Position numbers and translations under genes: made by a program. DNA of 64,000 nucleotides from Bradyrhizobium sp. NP1 (GTDB lineage Bacteria; Pseudomonadota; Alphaproteobacteria; Rhizobiales; Xanthobacteraceae): positions 5,372,001 to 5,436,000 of the forward strand of contig NZ_CP127385.1 of the NCBI RefSeq assembly GCF_030378205.1, written 5' to 3'. Of the stretch, positions 41,928-52,116 are shown piece by piece. Below the pieces are notes generated by a model that saw nothing but the letters and a program-made list of their open reading frames with translations, made no database searches and had not been told where the DNA came from. Numbering within the stretch: position 1 is the first letter of the stretch; every line of letters begins with the position of its first letter.

Positions 41928-43169
41928 ATGACCGGACGAATGCCTCACCTGGAGCGCGCCCTCCTCGCCGCGGCCGCCGCGATCGGCCTTGCGGCCCCTG
42001 CGAGCGCGCAGTCGGGCGATCCCATCAAGATCGGCGTGATCGCCGAAGTGCAGTCGATCGCCGGCGCCGCCACCCCGGGCGGCGCGCAGATCGCCGCCGA
42101 CGAGATCAATGCCAAGGGCGGCATCCTCGGACGCAAGATCGAGATCGTCACCTATGACAACAAGAGCTCGTCGGCGGATTCGGTGCGCGCCTTCCAGCGC
42201 GCGGTGAGCGAGGACAAGGTCTCCGCCGTCATCGCGAGCTATATCAGCGAGGTCGTGCTGGCGCTCGAGCCGTGGGCGGCGCGGCTGAAGATGCCGCTGA
42301 TCACGCCGGGCGCGGCCTCCAACGAGATCACGAAAGCGATCCACAACGACTACGAGAAGAACAAGTACACTTTCCACGGCTACCTGACCTCGGCGGCGCA
42401 GGCGCAGCTCGTCTGCGACGCCGCCAGGGAGCTGCTCGTCGACAACCTGAAATTCAAGTCGGTCGCGATCATGAGCGAGGACGCGGCCTGGACCAAGCCG
42501 CTCGACGTCGGCTACGAGGCATGCTTCCCGAAAGCGAGCCTGAAGGTCGTCGAGCACATCCGCTTCTCGCCCGACACCACCGACTTCACGCCGATCTTCA
42601 ACAATATCGAGAGCAAGAAGCCGGACGCCATCGTCACCGGCATCTCCCATGTCGGCGTGCAGCCGACCGTGCAGTGGAAGAACCAGCAGGTGCCGATCCC
42701 GATGTTCGGCATCAGCGCGCAGGCGCTCTCGCCCACCTTCTGGAACGACACCAACGGCGCGGCCGAAGGCGTGCCGTCGCTCGCGGTCGCAACCCCCGAT
42801 GTCGCGGTGACGCCGAAGACCAAGCCGTTCGCACAGGCCTTCAAGGCCAAGTTCGGCACCCCGCCGGCCTACACCGGCTACACCGCCTATGACGACGTCT
42901 ACATCATCGCGGAAGCGATCCAGCGCGCCGGCTCGACCGATCCGGACAAGATGGTCGCGGAAATGGAGAAGACCAATTTCGAGGGCACCATCGGCCGCAT
43001 CCAGTTCTACGGCAAGAACGACGAGTTCACCCACGGCATCAAGTCCGGTCCGGGCGCAGTCACTGGCCTCGTGTTCCAGTGGCAGAGCGGCAAGCAGGTC
43101 ACGGTGTGGCCGAAGGCGATCGCGGAAGGAAAGCTGAAATTCCCCGACTTCGTGAAGCTGTCGCAATAG
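41928..43169 (+). CDS. ABC transporter substrate-binding protein, branched-chain amino acid (LivJ) type
   Basis: A 413-residue periplasmic binding protein with a signal peptide (to about residue 28, APASAQ). It follows the type I binding fold: IKIGVIAEVQSIAGAATPGGAQIAADEINAKGGILGRKIEIVTYDNKSS, with the C-terminal hinge YTGYTAYDDVYIIAEAIQRAGS. No permease or ATPase genes adjoin, so it must use a transporter encoded elsewhere. The ligand could be an amino acid, amide or aromatic acid. Confidence 0.9.
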   Translation: MTGRMPHLERALLAAAAAIGLAAPASAQSGDPIKIGVIAEVQSIAGAATPGGAQIAADEINAKGGILGRKIEIVTYDNKSSSADSVRAFQRAVSEDKVSAVIASYISEVVLALEPWAARLKMPLITPGAASNEITKAIHNDYEKNKYTFHGYLTSAAQAQLVCDAARELLVDNLKFKSVAIMSEDAAWTKPLDVGYEACFPKASLKVVEHIRFSPDTTDFTPIFNNIESKKPDAIVTGISHVGVQPTVQWKNQQVPIPMFGISAQALSPTFWNDTNGAAEGVPSLAVATPDVAVTPKTKPFAQAFKAKFGTPPAYTGYTAYDDVYIIAEAIQRAGSTDPDKMVAEMEKTNFEGTIGRIQFYGKNDEFTHGIKSGPGAVTGLVFQWQSGKQVTVWPKAIAEGKLKFPDFVKLSQ

Positions 43170-43181
43170 GCTGAGGCCAAT

Positions 43182-43207
43182 GGCGGGTGCGCCTCGGCGC
43201 GCCCGCC
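43182..43207. terminator. Hairpin between convergent genes
   Basis: GGCGGGTGCGC-CTCG-GCGCGCCCGCC, an 11-pair stem with one G-U pair, lies between the binding-protein stop and the DUF2147 gene. No T tract. Confidence 0.4.
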
Positions 43208-43225
43208 GCACGCTCGCGGCGCCTG

Positions 43226-43807
43226 CTAACGTGGCGCGGCGGGCGTCTTCTTCGCGGCCGCCGGCGGCTTCACGGCGGCGGCCTGCGCGGGCAGATATTT
43301 GGCGACGATGGCAGGATCAATCTGGGCCATCGCGCTATCGGGCAGACGCGTCCAGGTCTCGTCCCTGCCGAGCAGGGAAATTCCGATGTAGCCGCGCAGG
43401 GTCAGCGATTGCCCGTCAGGGCTGAGCGTCATCTTGGCGCTGTAGATCTTGCCGTCGCGCGGGTCGAGCACGTTGCCGTCCTCGTATTTCAGCCCGTCGC
43501 GCTTCATGTCGCGGATGAAGGAGATTCCGAGCCAGGGCGCGTCCTTCCGGTCGTCGGCGCATTTCGAGCAGACCGGGTTGGGCGGATCGCCGGGTCTGGA
43601 AAACAGCTTGGCCATCACACCCTCGTAGGTGCCGTTGTGGTCCATCACGAGGATGTACAGGACCGGTTGGCCGTCTTCGACCTTCTGCCACAGCCCCGCG
43701 GCCGAACCTGGGTCCGCCGCGCGAACATCGCATGCACCCGCGACGGCAATCGCGAAACCGACAACTGCCGGCAGCATCGCTTGGAACCAGGATCGCGCAA
43801 TCGGCAT
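43226..43807 (-). CDS. DUF2147-family exported protein
   Basis: A 193-residue protein with a signal peptide ([30 protein letters not shown]). The mature N-terminus [23 protein letters not shown] and the later [37 protein letters not shown] are the DUF2147 core, a lipocalin-like beta barrel. The VCSKCADDR motif provides two Cys. The C-terminus is an Ala/Pro/Lys tail. The start at 43807 (AGGTG upstream) is preferred over a longer frame entering the palindromic repeat. Function unknown. Confidence 0.8.
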   Translation of the reverse strand: MPIARSWFQAMLPAVVGFAIAVAGACDVRAADPGSAAGLWQKVEDGQPVLYILVMDHNGTYEGVMAKLFSRPGDPPNPVCSKCADDRKDAPWLGISFIRDMKRDGLKYEDGNVLDPRDGKIYSAKMTLSPDGQSLTLRGYIGISLLGRDETWTRLPDSAMAQIDPAIVAKYLPAQAAAVKPPAAAKKTPAAPR

Positions 43808-43870
43808 GGGTTTCACCTGACCAATCCAACTAAAGTATTGGCGCAGACTACGGCCATTTCGAGAATGGTA

Positions 43871-43945
43871 CCAGTGTCCCGAATCCGAAGTTCGCCACAT
43901 TTCGCGACCGGCACTTAGCGAACTTCGGATTCGAAAGGACGCTAG
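43871..43945. repeat. Palindromic intergenic repeat, GAATCCGAAGTTCGC type (copy 1)
   Basis: Arms CGAATCCGAAGTTCGC and GCGAACTTCGGATTCG are perfect complements, framed by CAGTGTCC and GGACGCTAG. The same arms occur at 58653-58736. Confidence 0.75.
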
Positions 43946-43990
43946 CAAACTTATGATTCTAGCCGGCGACGCAGCGCCTAGGGACTGCGC

Positions 43991-45076
<1,086 letters not shown>

Positions 45077-45094
45077 CTAGCACGTCGAAGAGTT

Positions 45095-45167
45095 CTAGTG
45101 GAGTGGACCGGACGTTCGGATCGCGAATTCGCGCGGGAGCGAACGTCAAATCCACTCCACTAACTAG
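45095..45167. repeat. Palindromic intergenic repeat, GTGGAGTGGA/GACGTTCG type
   Basis: CTAGTGGAGTGGA-3-GACGTTCG is mirrored by CGAACGTC-3-TCCACTCCACT-2-CTAG. It is the cleanest member of the element also present in the composite repeats. Confidence 0.75.
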
Positions 45168-45268
45168 CCAACCGCGCCGGAACAGGAAAGCCCATAATGG
45201 CAGGCCGCCCCCTTGCGGGGACGCGTCAAACGCGTTGTAAGAGCACAAACATCCGGAGACCGCGCCCT

Positions 45269-45736
45269 GTGAATGCGCCCCTGCCGCCCAATGCCGAGCC
45301 GTGCCTGGAGGACTTTCCGTTCCGGGTTTCGGACAATGTCCGTTTTGGCGATCTCGACCCCAACCATCACGTCAACAACGCTGTCTACGCGACCTATTTC
45401 GAGACCGGCCGCGTCGCGCTGATGAAGGACCGCTCTTACGGGCTGCTGCCGCCGGGGCTCGGCTGGATGATGGTGCGGCTCGACATGCATTTCCGCGCCG
45501 AGCTGCGCTGGCCGGGCCAGATCGAGCTCGGGCTCGGCGTCGCCAGGCTTGGGCGGACGTCGGTCACGTTCGACCAGGTGGTGTTTTCGGACGGCCGCTG
45601 CGTGGCCTCGGCGCAGGCGGTCACGGTTCTGATCGACGAGAAGACGCGCAAGCCGACGCCGTTGACGGCGGAGATCGTGGAGAATCTGCAGCCCTGGCTG
45701 CGGCGCGGCATCGTGGTAACGGAGCCCGGCCTGTAG
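45269..45736 (+). CDS. Acyl-CoA thioesterase, 4HBT hotdog fold
   Basis: A 155-residue protein from a GTG at 45269 (GGAG ~10 bases upstream); a longer frame starting at 45197 adds 24 residues unlike the family. The active-site region VRFGDLDPNHHVNNAVYATYFETGR matches the YbgC/FcbC group, with the catalytic Asp in FGDLDPNHHVNN. It hydrolyses acyl- or aryl-CoA esters; chain preference unknown. No biosynthetic partner is adjacent. Confidence 0.85.
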   Translation: MNAPLPPNAEPCLEDFPFRVSDNVRFGDLDPNHHVNNAVYATYFETGRVALMKDRSYGLLPPGLGWMMVRLDMHFRAELRWPGQIELGLGVARLGRTSVTFDQVVFSDGRCVASAQAVTVLIDEKTRKPTPLTAEIVENLQPWLRRGIVVTEPGL

Positions 45737-45758
45737 GGCGGCCGGCGCTGGGGAGAGC

Positions 45759-46079
45759 TCAGGCCTGCCGTTCCGGCGTCGAGACCACGAGGCCGTCGAG
45801 CTCGTCGCTCACCTTGATCTGGCACGACAGGCGCGAGTTCGGCCGCACGTCGAAACCGAAATCCAGCATGTCCTCTTCCATCGGCGAGGGCGGACCGACC
45901 TTCTCGCGCCAGGCCTCGTCCACATAGACGTGGCAGGTCGCGCAGGCGCACGCGCCGCCGCACTCGGCCTCGATTCCGGGAATCGCGTTGCGGATGGCTG
46001 CTTCCATCACGGTCGCGCCGTTCTCGACATCAATGGTGCGGGATTCGCCCGCGTGGTCGACAAAAGTGATCTTCGCCAT
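45759..46079 (-). CDS. [2Fe-2S] ferredoxin, adrenodoxin/Fdx type
   Basis: A 106-residue ferredoxin with cluster ligands Cys40, Cys46, Cys49 and Cys86 (C-x5-C-x2-C-x36-C), within [15 protein letters not shown] and RLSCQIKV. An extra Cys44 lies in the cluster loop. Such ferredoxins serve P450s, FeS assembly or aromatic-ring enzymes. A ferredoxin-NADP reductase is encoded ~740 bases away on the same strand, so the two may be redox partners. Confidence 0.93.
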   Translation of the reverse strand: MAKITFVDHAGESRTIDVENGATVMEAAIRNAIPGIEAECGGACACATCHVYVDEAWREKVGPPSPMEEDMLDFGFDVRPNSRLSCQIKVSDELDGLVVSTPERQA

Positions 46080-46168
46080 GATTGCTCGTGCTGCGGGGAT
46101 AGAGGACGCTTCCGGGTGTCCTATAACGGGTCGATCCGCCCAGCGCCAGCGCTTCCGGGCCCGATTCC

Positions 46169-46648
46169 TCAGCCCCGTCCGAGCAGGGTTTCAATCGCCA
46201 GGCGCGCCTGGTGGACGGCGTCCGCGAGGTCGGAAAGCGCAAGGCGCGATTCGTCGCCGCCCTTTCGCAGCGCCGTTTCCAGTGCGGCGGCGGCATCGCC
46301 GACCGCAAACGCGCCGATCGCGCGGGCCGCCCCCTTCAGCGTATGGACGAGTTCGCCGGCTCGTTCCGGCAAGTCGGCGAGCGCGCCCACGATCTGGTCG
46401 GACTGGGCCACGAACATCGTCAGCACCTCGCGCTCGAGCGCGGCGTCGCCCAGCGTCATGCGGCGAAGATGGTCGAGATCGATCGGTCCGTCATCGGGAG
46501 CGAGCGGCGGCGATGGCATCCAGTCAGTCCGTTGCAGGGGAAGCGGCATGGGGTCATATCCGGGTGCCCTGCCGGCGTCGAACCGATGGGCGCGTTCCGG
46601 CGAGCCAACCATGGAAATGGTTAACGGAACGTTTGTGGTACTTGCCAT
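46169..46648 (-). CDS. HPt-domain phosphotransfer protein
   Basis: A protein of up to 159 residues with a C-terminal HPt four-helix domain: [29 protein letters not shown], then [15 protein letters not shown] with the phosphorylated His102. The first ~50 residues look disordered, and internal ATGs at residues 34 or 44 are possible starts. It relays phosphate between a hybrid kinase and a response regulator, neither of which is encoded nearby. It diverges from the growth-pole-ring-like gene, and a CtrA-type box lies between the two. Confidence 0.85.
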   Translation of the reverse strand: MASTTNVPLTISMVGSPERAHRFDAGRAPGYDPMPLPLQRTDWMPSPPLAPDDGPIDLDHLRRMTLGDAALEREVLTMFVAQSDQIVGALADLPERAGELVHTLKGAARAIGAFAVGDAAAALETALRKGGDESRLALSDLADAVHQARLAIETLLGRG

Positions 46649-46749
46649 AAATCAGCCCTGCTTTTGACCAATACTTGCCTCATTTTCCAAAAGCGAAACA
46701 GAAATCTGTGCATCATTAAGGCCTTACGCCGCTCTCCTGTTAACGATGA

Positions 46750-46764
46750 TTAAGATTGTCTTAA
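46750..46764. promoter_or_regulatory. CtrA-type box between HPt gene and growth-pole-ring-like gene
   Basis: TTAAGATTGTCTTAA fits TTAA-N7-TTAA and is also a perfect palindrome (TTAAGA-TTG-TCTTAA). It lies 102 bases from the HPt start and 175 bases from the plus-strand start. Confidence 0.55.
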
Positions 46765-46938
46765 TCGCGGCCATTTCATTCGCATCGCTGTGCCAATAGG
46801 ATGTTTGCGGATGGTGGCCGAATAGCCGACGCATGGCCGCGCCGCGCGCGCGGTCCAGAAGCCGTTTTGCGGACCTGCAGGGGGCGCCCTCGCAGGACCT
46901 GCGGGGATGCGTACAAGTAACGAGGGCTCAGACTGAAC

Positions 46939-49900
46939 ATGGCGAACAACCCCAAGAAGGTGAAAGACCCGACCGAAGTCGCGCTTTCTGCCATTCAGGA
47001 AGCCTTGAACATCGGCGACAGCAGCGCCACAGAGACGAGCCGCAATAGTCAGCGCGAGGAGGCTGCGTCGGACGCGCCGCTCACGCCACCGCTCTACAGC
47101 GAGACGCCGTTCGACACACGCCCGGGCAGCGACCGCCAGATCTTCGATCCGATCGAGGAAACCCTCCCCGCGCGGCGCGCCGCCGCCAATGACGACCGCG
47201 AGACCATCGGCCAGCTCCTGCAGGCAATCCAGCAGGGCCGCCCTGCCCGCAACGTCTACACGATCGCTTCGCTGTTCGCCGGCGTGTGGGTGGTCGGCTG
47301 CGGTCTGCTCACCATCAGCTTCCTGCCCTCGCTGCAAGCGGCGATCGGCCAGGGCTCCGGCGGCGTGCTGGTGCTCGCGGGCCTCGCCGCGCTGCTCTTT
47401 GCGCCGGTGCTGCTGTTCTTTTTCCTCGCCAACCTCGCCTGGCGCGGCCAGGAATTGCGCATGATCGCGCAATCGATGGCGCAGGTCGCGATCCGCTTCT
47501 CGGAGCCCGAGGGCGCGACGCGCGATTCCATGGTGACGGTCGGACAGGCGATCCGCCGCGAGGTCGCGGCGATGGGCGACGGCGTGGAGCGCGCGATCGC
47601 GCGCGCCGGCGAGCTCGAAACACTCGTCGCCAACGAGGTCGCGGCGCTCGAACGCGCCTATTCCGACAACGAGGTGCGCATCCGCGCGCTGCTGCAGGAT
47701 ATCGCCCATCAGCGCGACAACCTGGTCGGCCAGGCCGAGCAGGTGCGCAGCGCGATTTCCGGCGTGCAGATCGACCTGCGCCACGACATCGCGCTGATCT
47801 CGGACGCGATCGCCTCGCGCGTCGACGAGGTCGCCAAAAGCATCACCGGCGCGCTGGAGGAACGCGGCGCACACATCACCGACGCGCTGAGCCGCGCCGG
47901 CGACAACATGATCCTGGCGCTCGGCGAGCGCGGCGGCGACCTGCTCGACCGCCTCGAGGAGGCGAGCGCCGAGACCACGCGCGCGGTGCTCGACGCCTCG
48001 GAGCGGCTGACCACCAGCCTCAATTTCAAGACCGGCCACGTGCACGACGAATTCGTCGATCTCGCCGACCGCGTCCATGAAATGCTGAACGAGCGCATCG
48101 ACCGCATCACCGGCGAGTTCGAGCAGCGCTCCTCGACCATCGTCGACGGCATCTCGGAGCGCACCGAGCAGGTCCACGACTCCCTGAAGAATTCCGGCGA
48201 CTCGCTGCTGCTCGAGCTCGAGCTGCGCTCCGGCGACCTCGTCAACAAGATCGACGACGCCGGCAACCGGCTCGCCGAGCGCATCCTCTCCAGCGGCGAC
48301 AAGGCGAGCGAGGCGCTCGATTCCACCGTCAATTCGCTGGTCGCCAAGGTGGTCAGCCAGACCGAGACCGCGCACGACACGCTGTCGATGCAGATGAGCG
48401 CCTTCGACGAGCTGGTGAAGAACCAGGGCTCGGAGCTTGCGGAAAAGTTCGCCCGCGATTCCGGCACGCTGGGCGCGCTGATCACGCGCCACATTTCGGA
48501 GTTCGACCGCACCGTGAAGACGTTCGGCGGCGAGATCGTCGAGCGCATGGGCGAGCGCACGGCTGATATCGCCGACAGCCTGAAGACCTATGTCGACACC
48601 TTCGACAAGCGCCTGACCTCGAACGGCGGCGAGATCACCGCCGCGCTCGACCAGCGCCTGGCGCAGTTCGAGACTACGCTGCAGACCAGCGTCATCACGC
48701 TCGACAGCTCGCTCGACAGCAAGCTGCAGACGCTGGAACAGACCTTCGACACCCGCGCGAGGTCGGTCACCGAGACCGTCGACAGCCGCCTCACCCTGCT
48801 CGGCTCGACACTGACCGACGGCGCGGCGCAGGCGGTGCAGTCGATCGATTCGCGCCTCACTTCGCTCACCTCGACCCTGAGCCAGGGCACCTCGCAGGCT
48901 ATCGACGCGATCGACCGCCGCATCGCCAGCGTCACCGAGACCATCGACGGGCGCAGCGCCCATCTCACCGACACCATCACCGCACGCTTCCAAGAAATCC
49001 ACCAGGGCATCGAGACCCGCGTCGGCGCGGTCAGCGCCGATATCGACACCCGCGTCGCGCAGTTCGAGGACCTGCTGGGATCGCGCATCGAGGCGGTCGC
49101 AGGCCGCATCGAAAGCAGCGGACGGCAGGCGAGCGAGGACCTGATGGCGCGCGCCGAGATGCTGTCCTCAAGCATCCGCTCCCATGTCGAGGAGGCCGAG
49201 CGCTCGCTGACCAACCTCGTGGTCAACACCTCGGAAACGGTGCAGACCGGCGCCCGCGCCGCGCAGCAGGCGCTGATCACCGTCTCCTCCGACGTCGGCG
49301 CGCAGCTCAAGCTGACCTCCGGCGAGGTCGAGCGGACGCTCACCACGGTCGGCACCTCCGCCGCCAATGCGATCCTGACCAGCGCCCGCGACGCCCAGAC
49401 CACGCTGGTCTCGGCCTCCGGCGACGCCGCGACCCAGATCAAGTCGCTTGCCGCCGACGTCGAGCGCACGCTCTCGGCCGCCGGCAGCGCCACCGCCACA
49501 TCGATCCTGAACGGCGCGCGCGAGGCGCAGACCACGCTGGTCTCCGCGTCGTCGGACGCCGCCAACCATGTCAAGTCGCTCACCGCCGACGTGCAGCGTT
49601 CGCTTTCGATGGCCGGCACGACGACCGCCGAGTCGATCACCTCGGGCGCGCGCGACGCGCACAGCACGCTGGTGGCCGCCTCCTCGGAAGCCGCCAACCA
49701 CGTCAAGTCGCTCGCCTCCGACATCGAACGCACCCTGACGGCGGCCGGCACCGACACCGCCGCCTCGATCCTCAACAGCGCCCGCGAGGCGCAGACCACG
49801 CTGGTGACCGCCTCCTCCGAGACCGCCAACCACACGAGGTCGCTCGCCGCCGACGTCGAGCGCGCGCTGTCCGCGGCCGGCTCCGAAACCGCCGCCTCCA

Positions 49901-52026
49901 TCCTCAACAGCGCCCGCGAGGCGCAGAGCTCATTCGCCGCGACATCGGCGGACGCCGCAAACCAGATCCGCGCGATCTCCGGCGAGATCGAGCGCTCGCT
50001 CTCCACCGTCACCGCCTCGACCACGGACAACATCCAGAACAGCGCCCAGAACGCCCAGAACGCGCTGGTCGCCGCCTCCACCGAAGTCGCGGCCAAGGTC
50101 AAGTCGACTTCCGCGGAAATCGAGCGCTCGGTGCTCGCCGCCGGCCACGCGTTCGGCTCGTCGATGACGGGCAAGACCGACGAGATCGTCTCCTACGTGC
50201 AACAGCAGACCGATCGGCTGGCGCAGATGATCGACGGCAGGCGCGGCACGCTGGTCGAGGCCCTGACCGGCAAGACCAGCCAGCTCACGGTCGACATCGA
50301 CCGCGTTACCTCGGAGGCGCTGCGGTCGATCGAAGCCCGCGGCCAGGCGTTCGCGCAATCGATGCTCGGCAGCGGCACCGACGTGGCGCGGACCATCACC
50401 TCGGCGGGCGACCTCGCCACCGGCGCGGTCAGCAAGTCGCTGAAGGACCTCGAACAGGCCTCGCGCGCCGCCATCGAGCAGTCACGCCAGGTGTCGATCG
50501 CGGCGGTCACCGAGATGCAGGAGACCAGCAAGATCCTGCGTACCGACACGGTGGCGCTGTTCGAACGGCTGCGCGAAGGCAACATCCTGCTGCAGGAAGT
50601 GCTGACCGGCGCCCACGACAACCTCAACTCGCTCGAGCGCGCGCTTGTCACCCGCGTCGCCGATTTCGTTTCCGCCATGAACGACGTCACGTCGCGCAAC
50701 GGCTCGGCCACGCAGGCGCTGGAAGACCAGTTGACGGTGTTCAACTCCAAGACCGCGAAGGCGCTCGACGACCTCGGCATGCTTTCCGGCCAGTTCGACA
50801 GCCACGGCCGCGCGCTGGTCGAGGCCGCGGCCCTCGTCGAGCAGAGCAACCGCAACACCACCGCCTCCGTCGCCGAGCGCAAGGCCACGCTGGAATCGCT
50901 GGTCACCACCATCGACCTGCGCACCGCCGACCTCGACCAGCGGCTGTCGCGCTTCACCAGCCTGCTCGACGAATCGCTTGCGGCCGCCGAGGAACGCGCC
51001 CGCGACATCGCGCGCGTGGTCGCGGAGACGGCCGGCGCGGGTTCGTCCGCGATCACAAGGCAGTTCGAGGCGGTGCGTGCGGCGTCCGAGGAGGAACATC
51101 GCCAGACGCTGGAATCGATGCACCACATCTACCAGCAGACCACCGACGAAGCGGATGCGATGTTCAAGCAGTCCGCCGAGAAGTTCGGCTCGCTGGTTTC
51201 GAGCATGAAGCAGATGGCGGCCGAGATGCATCACGAGCTCGAGGCCACGCGCAACGAGCTGCGCCGCGGCGTGCTGGAGATGCCGCAGGAGGCGGCCGAG
51301 AGCACCGCCCAGATGCGCAAGGTCATCGTCGACCAGATCGAAGCGCTTGCCGAGCTCAACCGCATCGTCGCCCATCACGGCCGCGGCCTCGACGTGGTCG
51401 CCAGCGGTCGCGGCAGCGCCCAGCGCCACGACGAGCCGATGATCGCCGCGGTCAGCGGCGGACGCAACGAGACGCGCATGCGCGATGCCGGCAGCGCCTC
51501 CACCCTGCCGCCGCCGGATATCGGCGCGCCGACCGCGCGCCGCACCGAGGCGCCGCCGGTGAGCCCGGCAAGCAACGATGGCGGCCGCGACGGCTGGCTG
51601 TCGGACCTGTTGAGCCGCGCCGACAATCCCGCCAGCCGCGAGGCGCCGCGACCCCGCAACGCCCCACAACCGGCCGGCGGAGGCAACGGCAACCCGCTGG
51701 AGTCGCTGTCGCTCGACATTGCCAGGCTGATGGACCGCAACCTTGCGGCCGAGATGTGGGACCGCTACCAGCGCGGCGAAAGCAAGGCCTTCACCAAGCG
51801 CCTCTACACGCCCGCCGGGCAGAAGGCGTTCGACGAGGTCGCTCGCAAATACCGCTCCGACCGCAACTTCAAGCAGACGGTCGACCGCTACATCGCCGAG
51901 TTCGAGCGGCTGCTCGACGAGGTCGCGCGCGAGGACCGCGGACCGCAGGCGCTGCGCGGCCACCTCACCTCGGAGACCGGGCTCGTCTACACCCTGCTCG
52001 CGCATGCCGCGGGACGACTGGGATGA
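46939..52026 (+). CDS. Growth pole ring (GPR/RgsE)-like giant coiled-coil membrane protein
   Basis: A 1695-residue protein. Residues 1-100 are charged and disordered; two membrane helices follow at ~104-130 (VYTIASLFAGVWVVGCGLL) and ~143-167 (GVLVLAGLAALLFAPVLLF). From ~175 to ~1480 it is almost entirely helical and apolipoprotein-like, with seven 44-residue tandem repeats at 751-1058. A Pro-rich linker leads to a conserved globular tail (~1585-1695, SLDIARLMDRNLAAEMWDRYQRGE). This layout matches Agrobacterium GPR and Sinorhizobium RgsE, which form a ring at the growing pole. The identification rests on architecture. A UUCG-loop terminator follows. Confidence 0.8.
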   Translation: MANNPKKVKDPTEVALSAIQEALNIGDSSATETSRNSQREEAASDAPLTPPLYSETPFDTRPGSDRQIFDPIEETLPARRAAANDDRETIGQLLQAIQQGRPARNVYTIASLFAGVWVVGCGLLTISFLPSLQAAIGQGSGGVLVLAGLAALLFAPVLLFFFLANLAWRGQELRMIAQSMAQVAIRFSEPEGATRDSMVTVGQAIRREVAAMGDGVERAIARAGELETLVANEVAALERAYSDNEVRIRALLQDIAHQRDNLVGQAEQVRSAISGVQIDLRHDIALISDAIASRVDEVAKSITGALEERGAHITDALSRAGDNMILALGERGGDLLDRLEEASAETTRAVLDASERLTTSLNFKTGHVHDEFVDLADRVHEMLNERIDRITGEFEQRSSTIVDGISERTEQVHDSLKNSGDSLLLELELRSGDLVNKIDDAGNRLAERILSSGDKASEALDSTVNSLVAKVVSQTETAHDTLSMQMSAFDELVKNQGSELAEKFARDSGTLGALITRHISEFDRTVKTFGGEIVERMGERTADIADSLKTYVDTFDKRLTSNGGEITAALDQRLAQFETTLQTSVITLDSSLDSKLQTLEQTFDTRARSVTETVDSRLTLLGSTLTDGAAQAVQSIDSRLTSLTSTLSQGTSQAIDAIDRRIASVTETIDGRSAHLTDTITARFQEIHQGIETRVGAVSADIDTRVAQFEDLLGSRIEAVAGRIESSGRQASEDLMARAEMLSSSIRSHVEEAERSLTNLVVNTSETVQTGARAAQQALITVSSDVGAQLKLTSGEVERTLTTVGTSAANAILTSARDAQTTLVSASGDAATQIKSLAADVERTLSAAGSATATSILNGAREAQTTLVSASSDAANHVKSLTADVQRSLSMAGTTTAESITSGARDAHSTLVAASSEAANHVKSLASDIERTLTAAGTDTAASILNSAREAQTTLVTASSETANHTRSLAADVERALSAAGSETAASILNSAREAQSSFAATSADAANQIRAISGEIERSLSTVTASTTDNIQNSAQNAQNALVAASTEVAAKVKSTSAEIERSVLAAGHAFGSSMTGKTDEIVSYVQQQTDRLAQMIDGRRGTLVEALTGKTSQLTVDIDRVTSEALRSIEARGQAFAQSMLGSGTDVARTITSAGDLATGAVSKSLKDLEQASRAAIEQSRQVSIAAVTEMQETSKILRTDTVALFERLREGNILLQEVLTGAHDNLNSLERALVTRVADFVSAMNDVTSRNGSATQALEDQLTVFNSKTAKALDDLGMLSGQFDSHGRALVEAAALVEQSNRNTTASVAERKATLESLVTTIDLRTADLDQRLSRFTSLLDESLAAAEERARDIARVVAETAGAGSSAITRQFEAVRAASEEEHRQTLESMHHIYQQTTDEADAMFKQSAEKFGSLVSSMKQMAAEMHHELEATRNELRRGVLEMPQEAAESTAQMRKVIVDQIEALAELNRIVAHHGRGLDVVASGRGSAQRHDEPMIAAVSGGRNETRMRDAGSASTLPPPDIGAPTARRTEAPPVSPASNDGGRDGWLSDLLSRADNPASREAPRPRNAPQPAGGGNGNPLESLSLDIARLMDRNLAAEMWDRYQRGESKAFTKRLYTPAGQKAFDEVARKYRSDRNFKQTVDRYIAEFERLLDEVAREDRGPQALRGHLTSETGLVYTLLAHAAGRLG
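49189..50112 (+). repeat. Seven 132-bp (44-residue) tandem repeats within the coiled-coil gene
   Basis: Units begin at 49189 (divergent), 49321, 49453, 49585, 49717, 49849 and 49981; a partial unit starts at 50113. Consensus elements are ADVERTLSAAG, ASILNSAREAQTTLV and ASSDAANHVKSLA. The period is exact, with no insertions. Confidence 0.9.
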
Positions 52027-52057
52027 GGCGCGAATAGCGAGAAGCGGATAACGAACG

Positions 52058-52083
52058 AAACGGAGGCTTCGGCCTCCGTTTTG
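52058..52083 (+). terminator. Rho-independent terminator of the growth-pole-ring-like gene
   Basis: AAACGGAGGC-TTCG-GCCTCCGTTT, a 10-bp stem with a UUCG tetraloop and a T-rich tail, lies ~30 bases after the stop codon. Confidence 0.85.
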
Positions 52084-52116
52084 CTTTGGGACGATCGCGT
52101 CGCCACGGCACAGCGG

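Noticed and set aside
46750..49002. Minus-strand open frame (~750 codons) opposite the growth-pole-ring-like gene
   Set aside because: It is antisense to a repeat-rich helical gene, and its repeated pattern merely mirrors that gene.
49189..50112. Regular 132-bp repeats considered as a CRISPR-like or satellite array
   Set aside because: The repeats stay in frame, have no unique spacers and encode 44-residue helical units.
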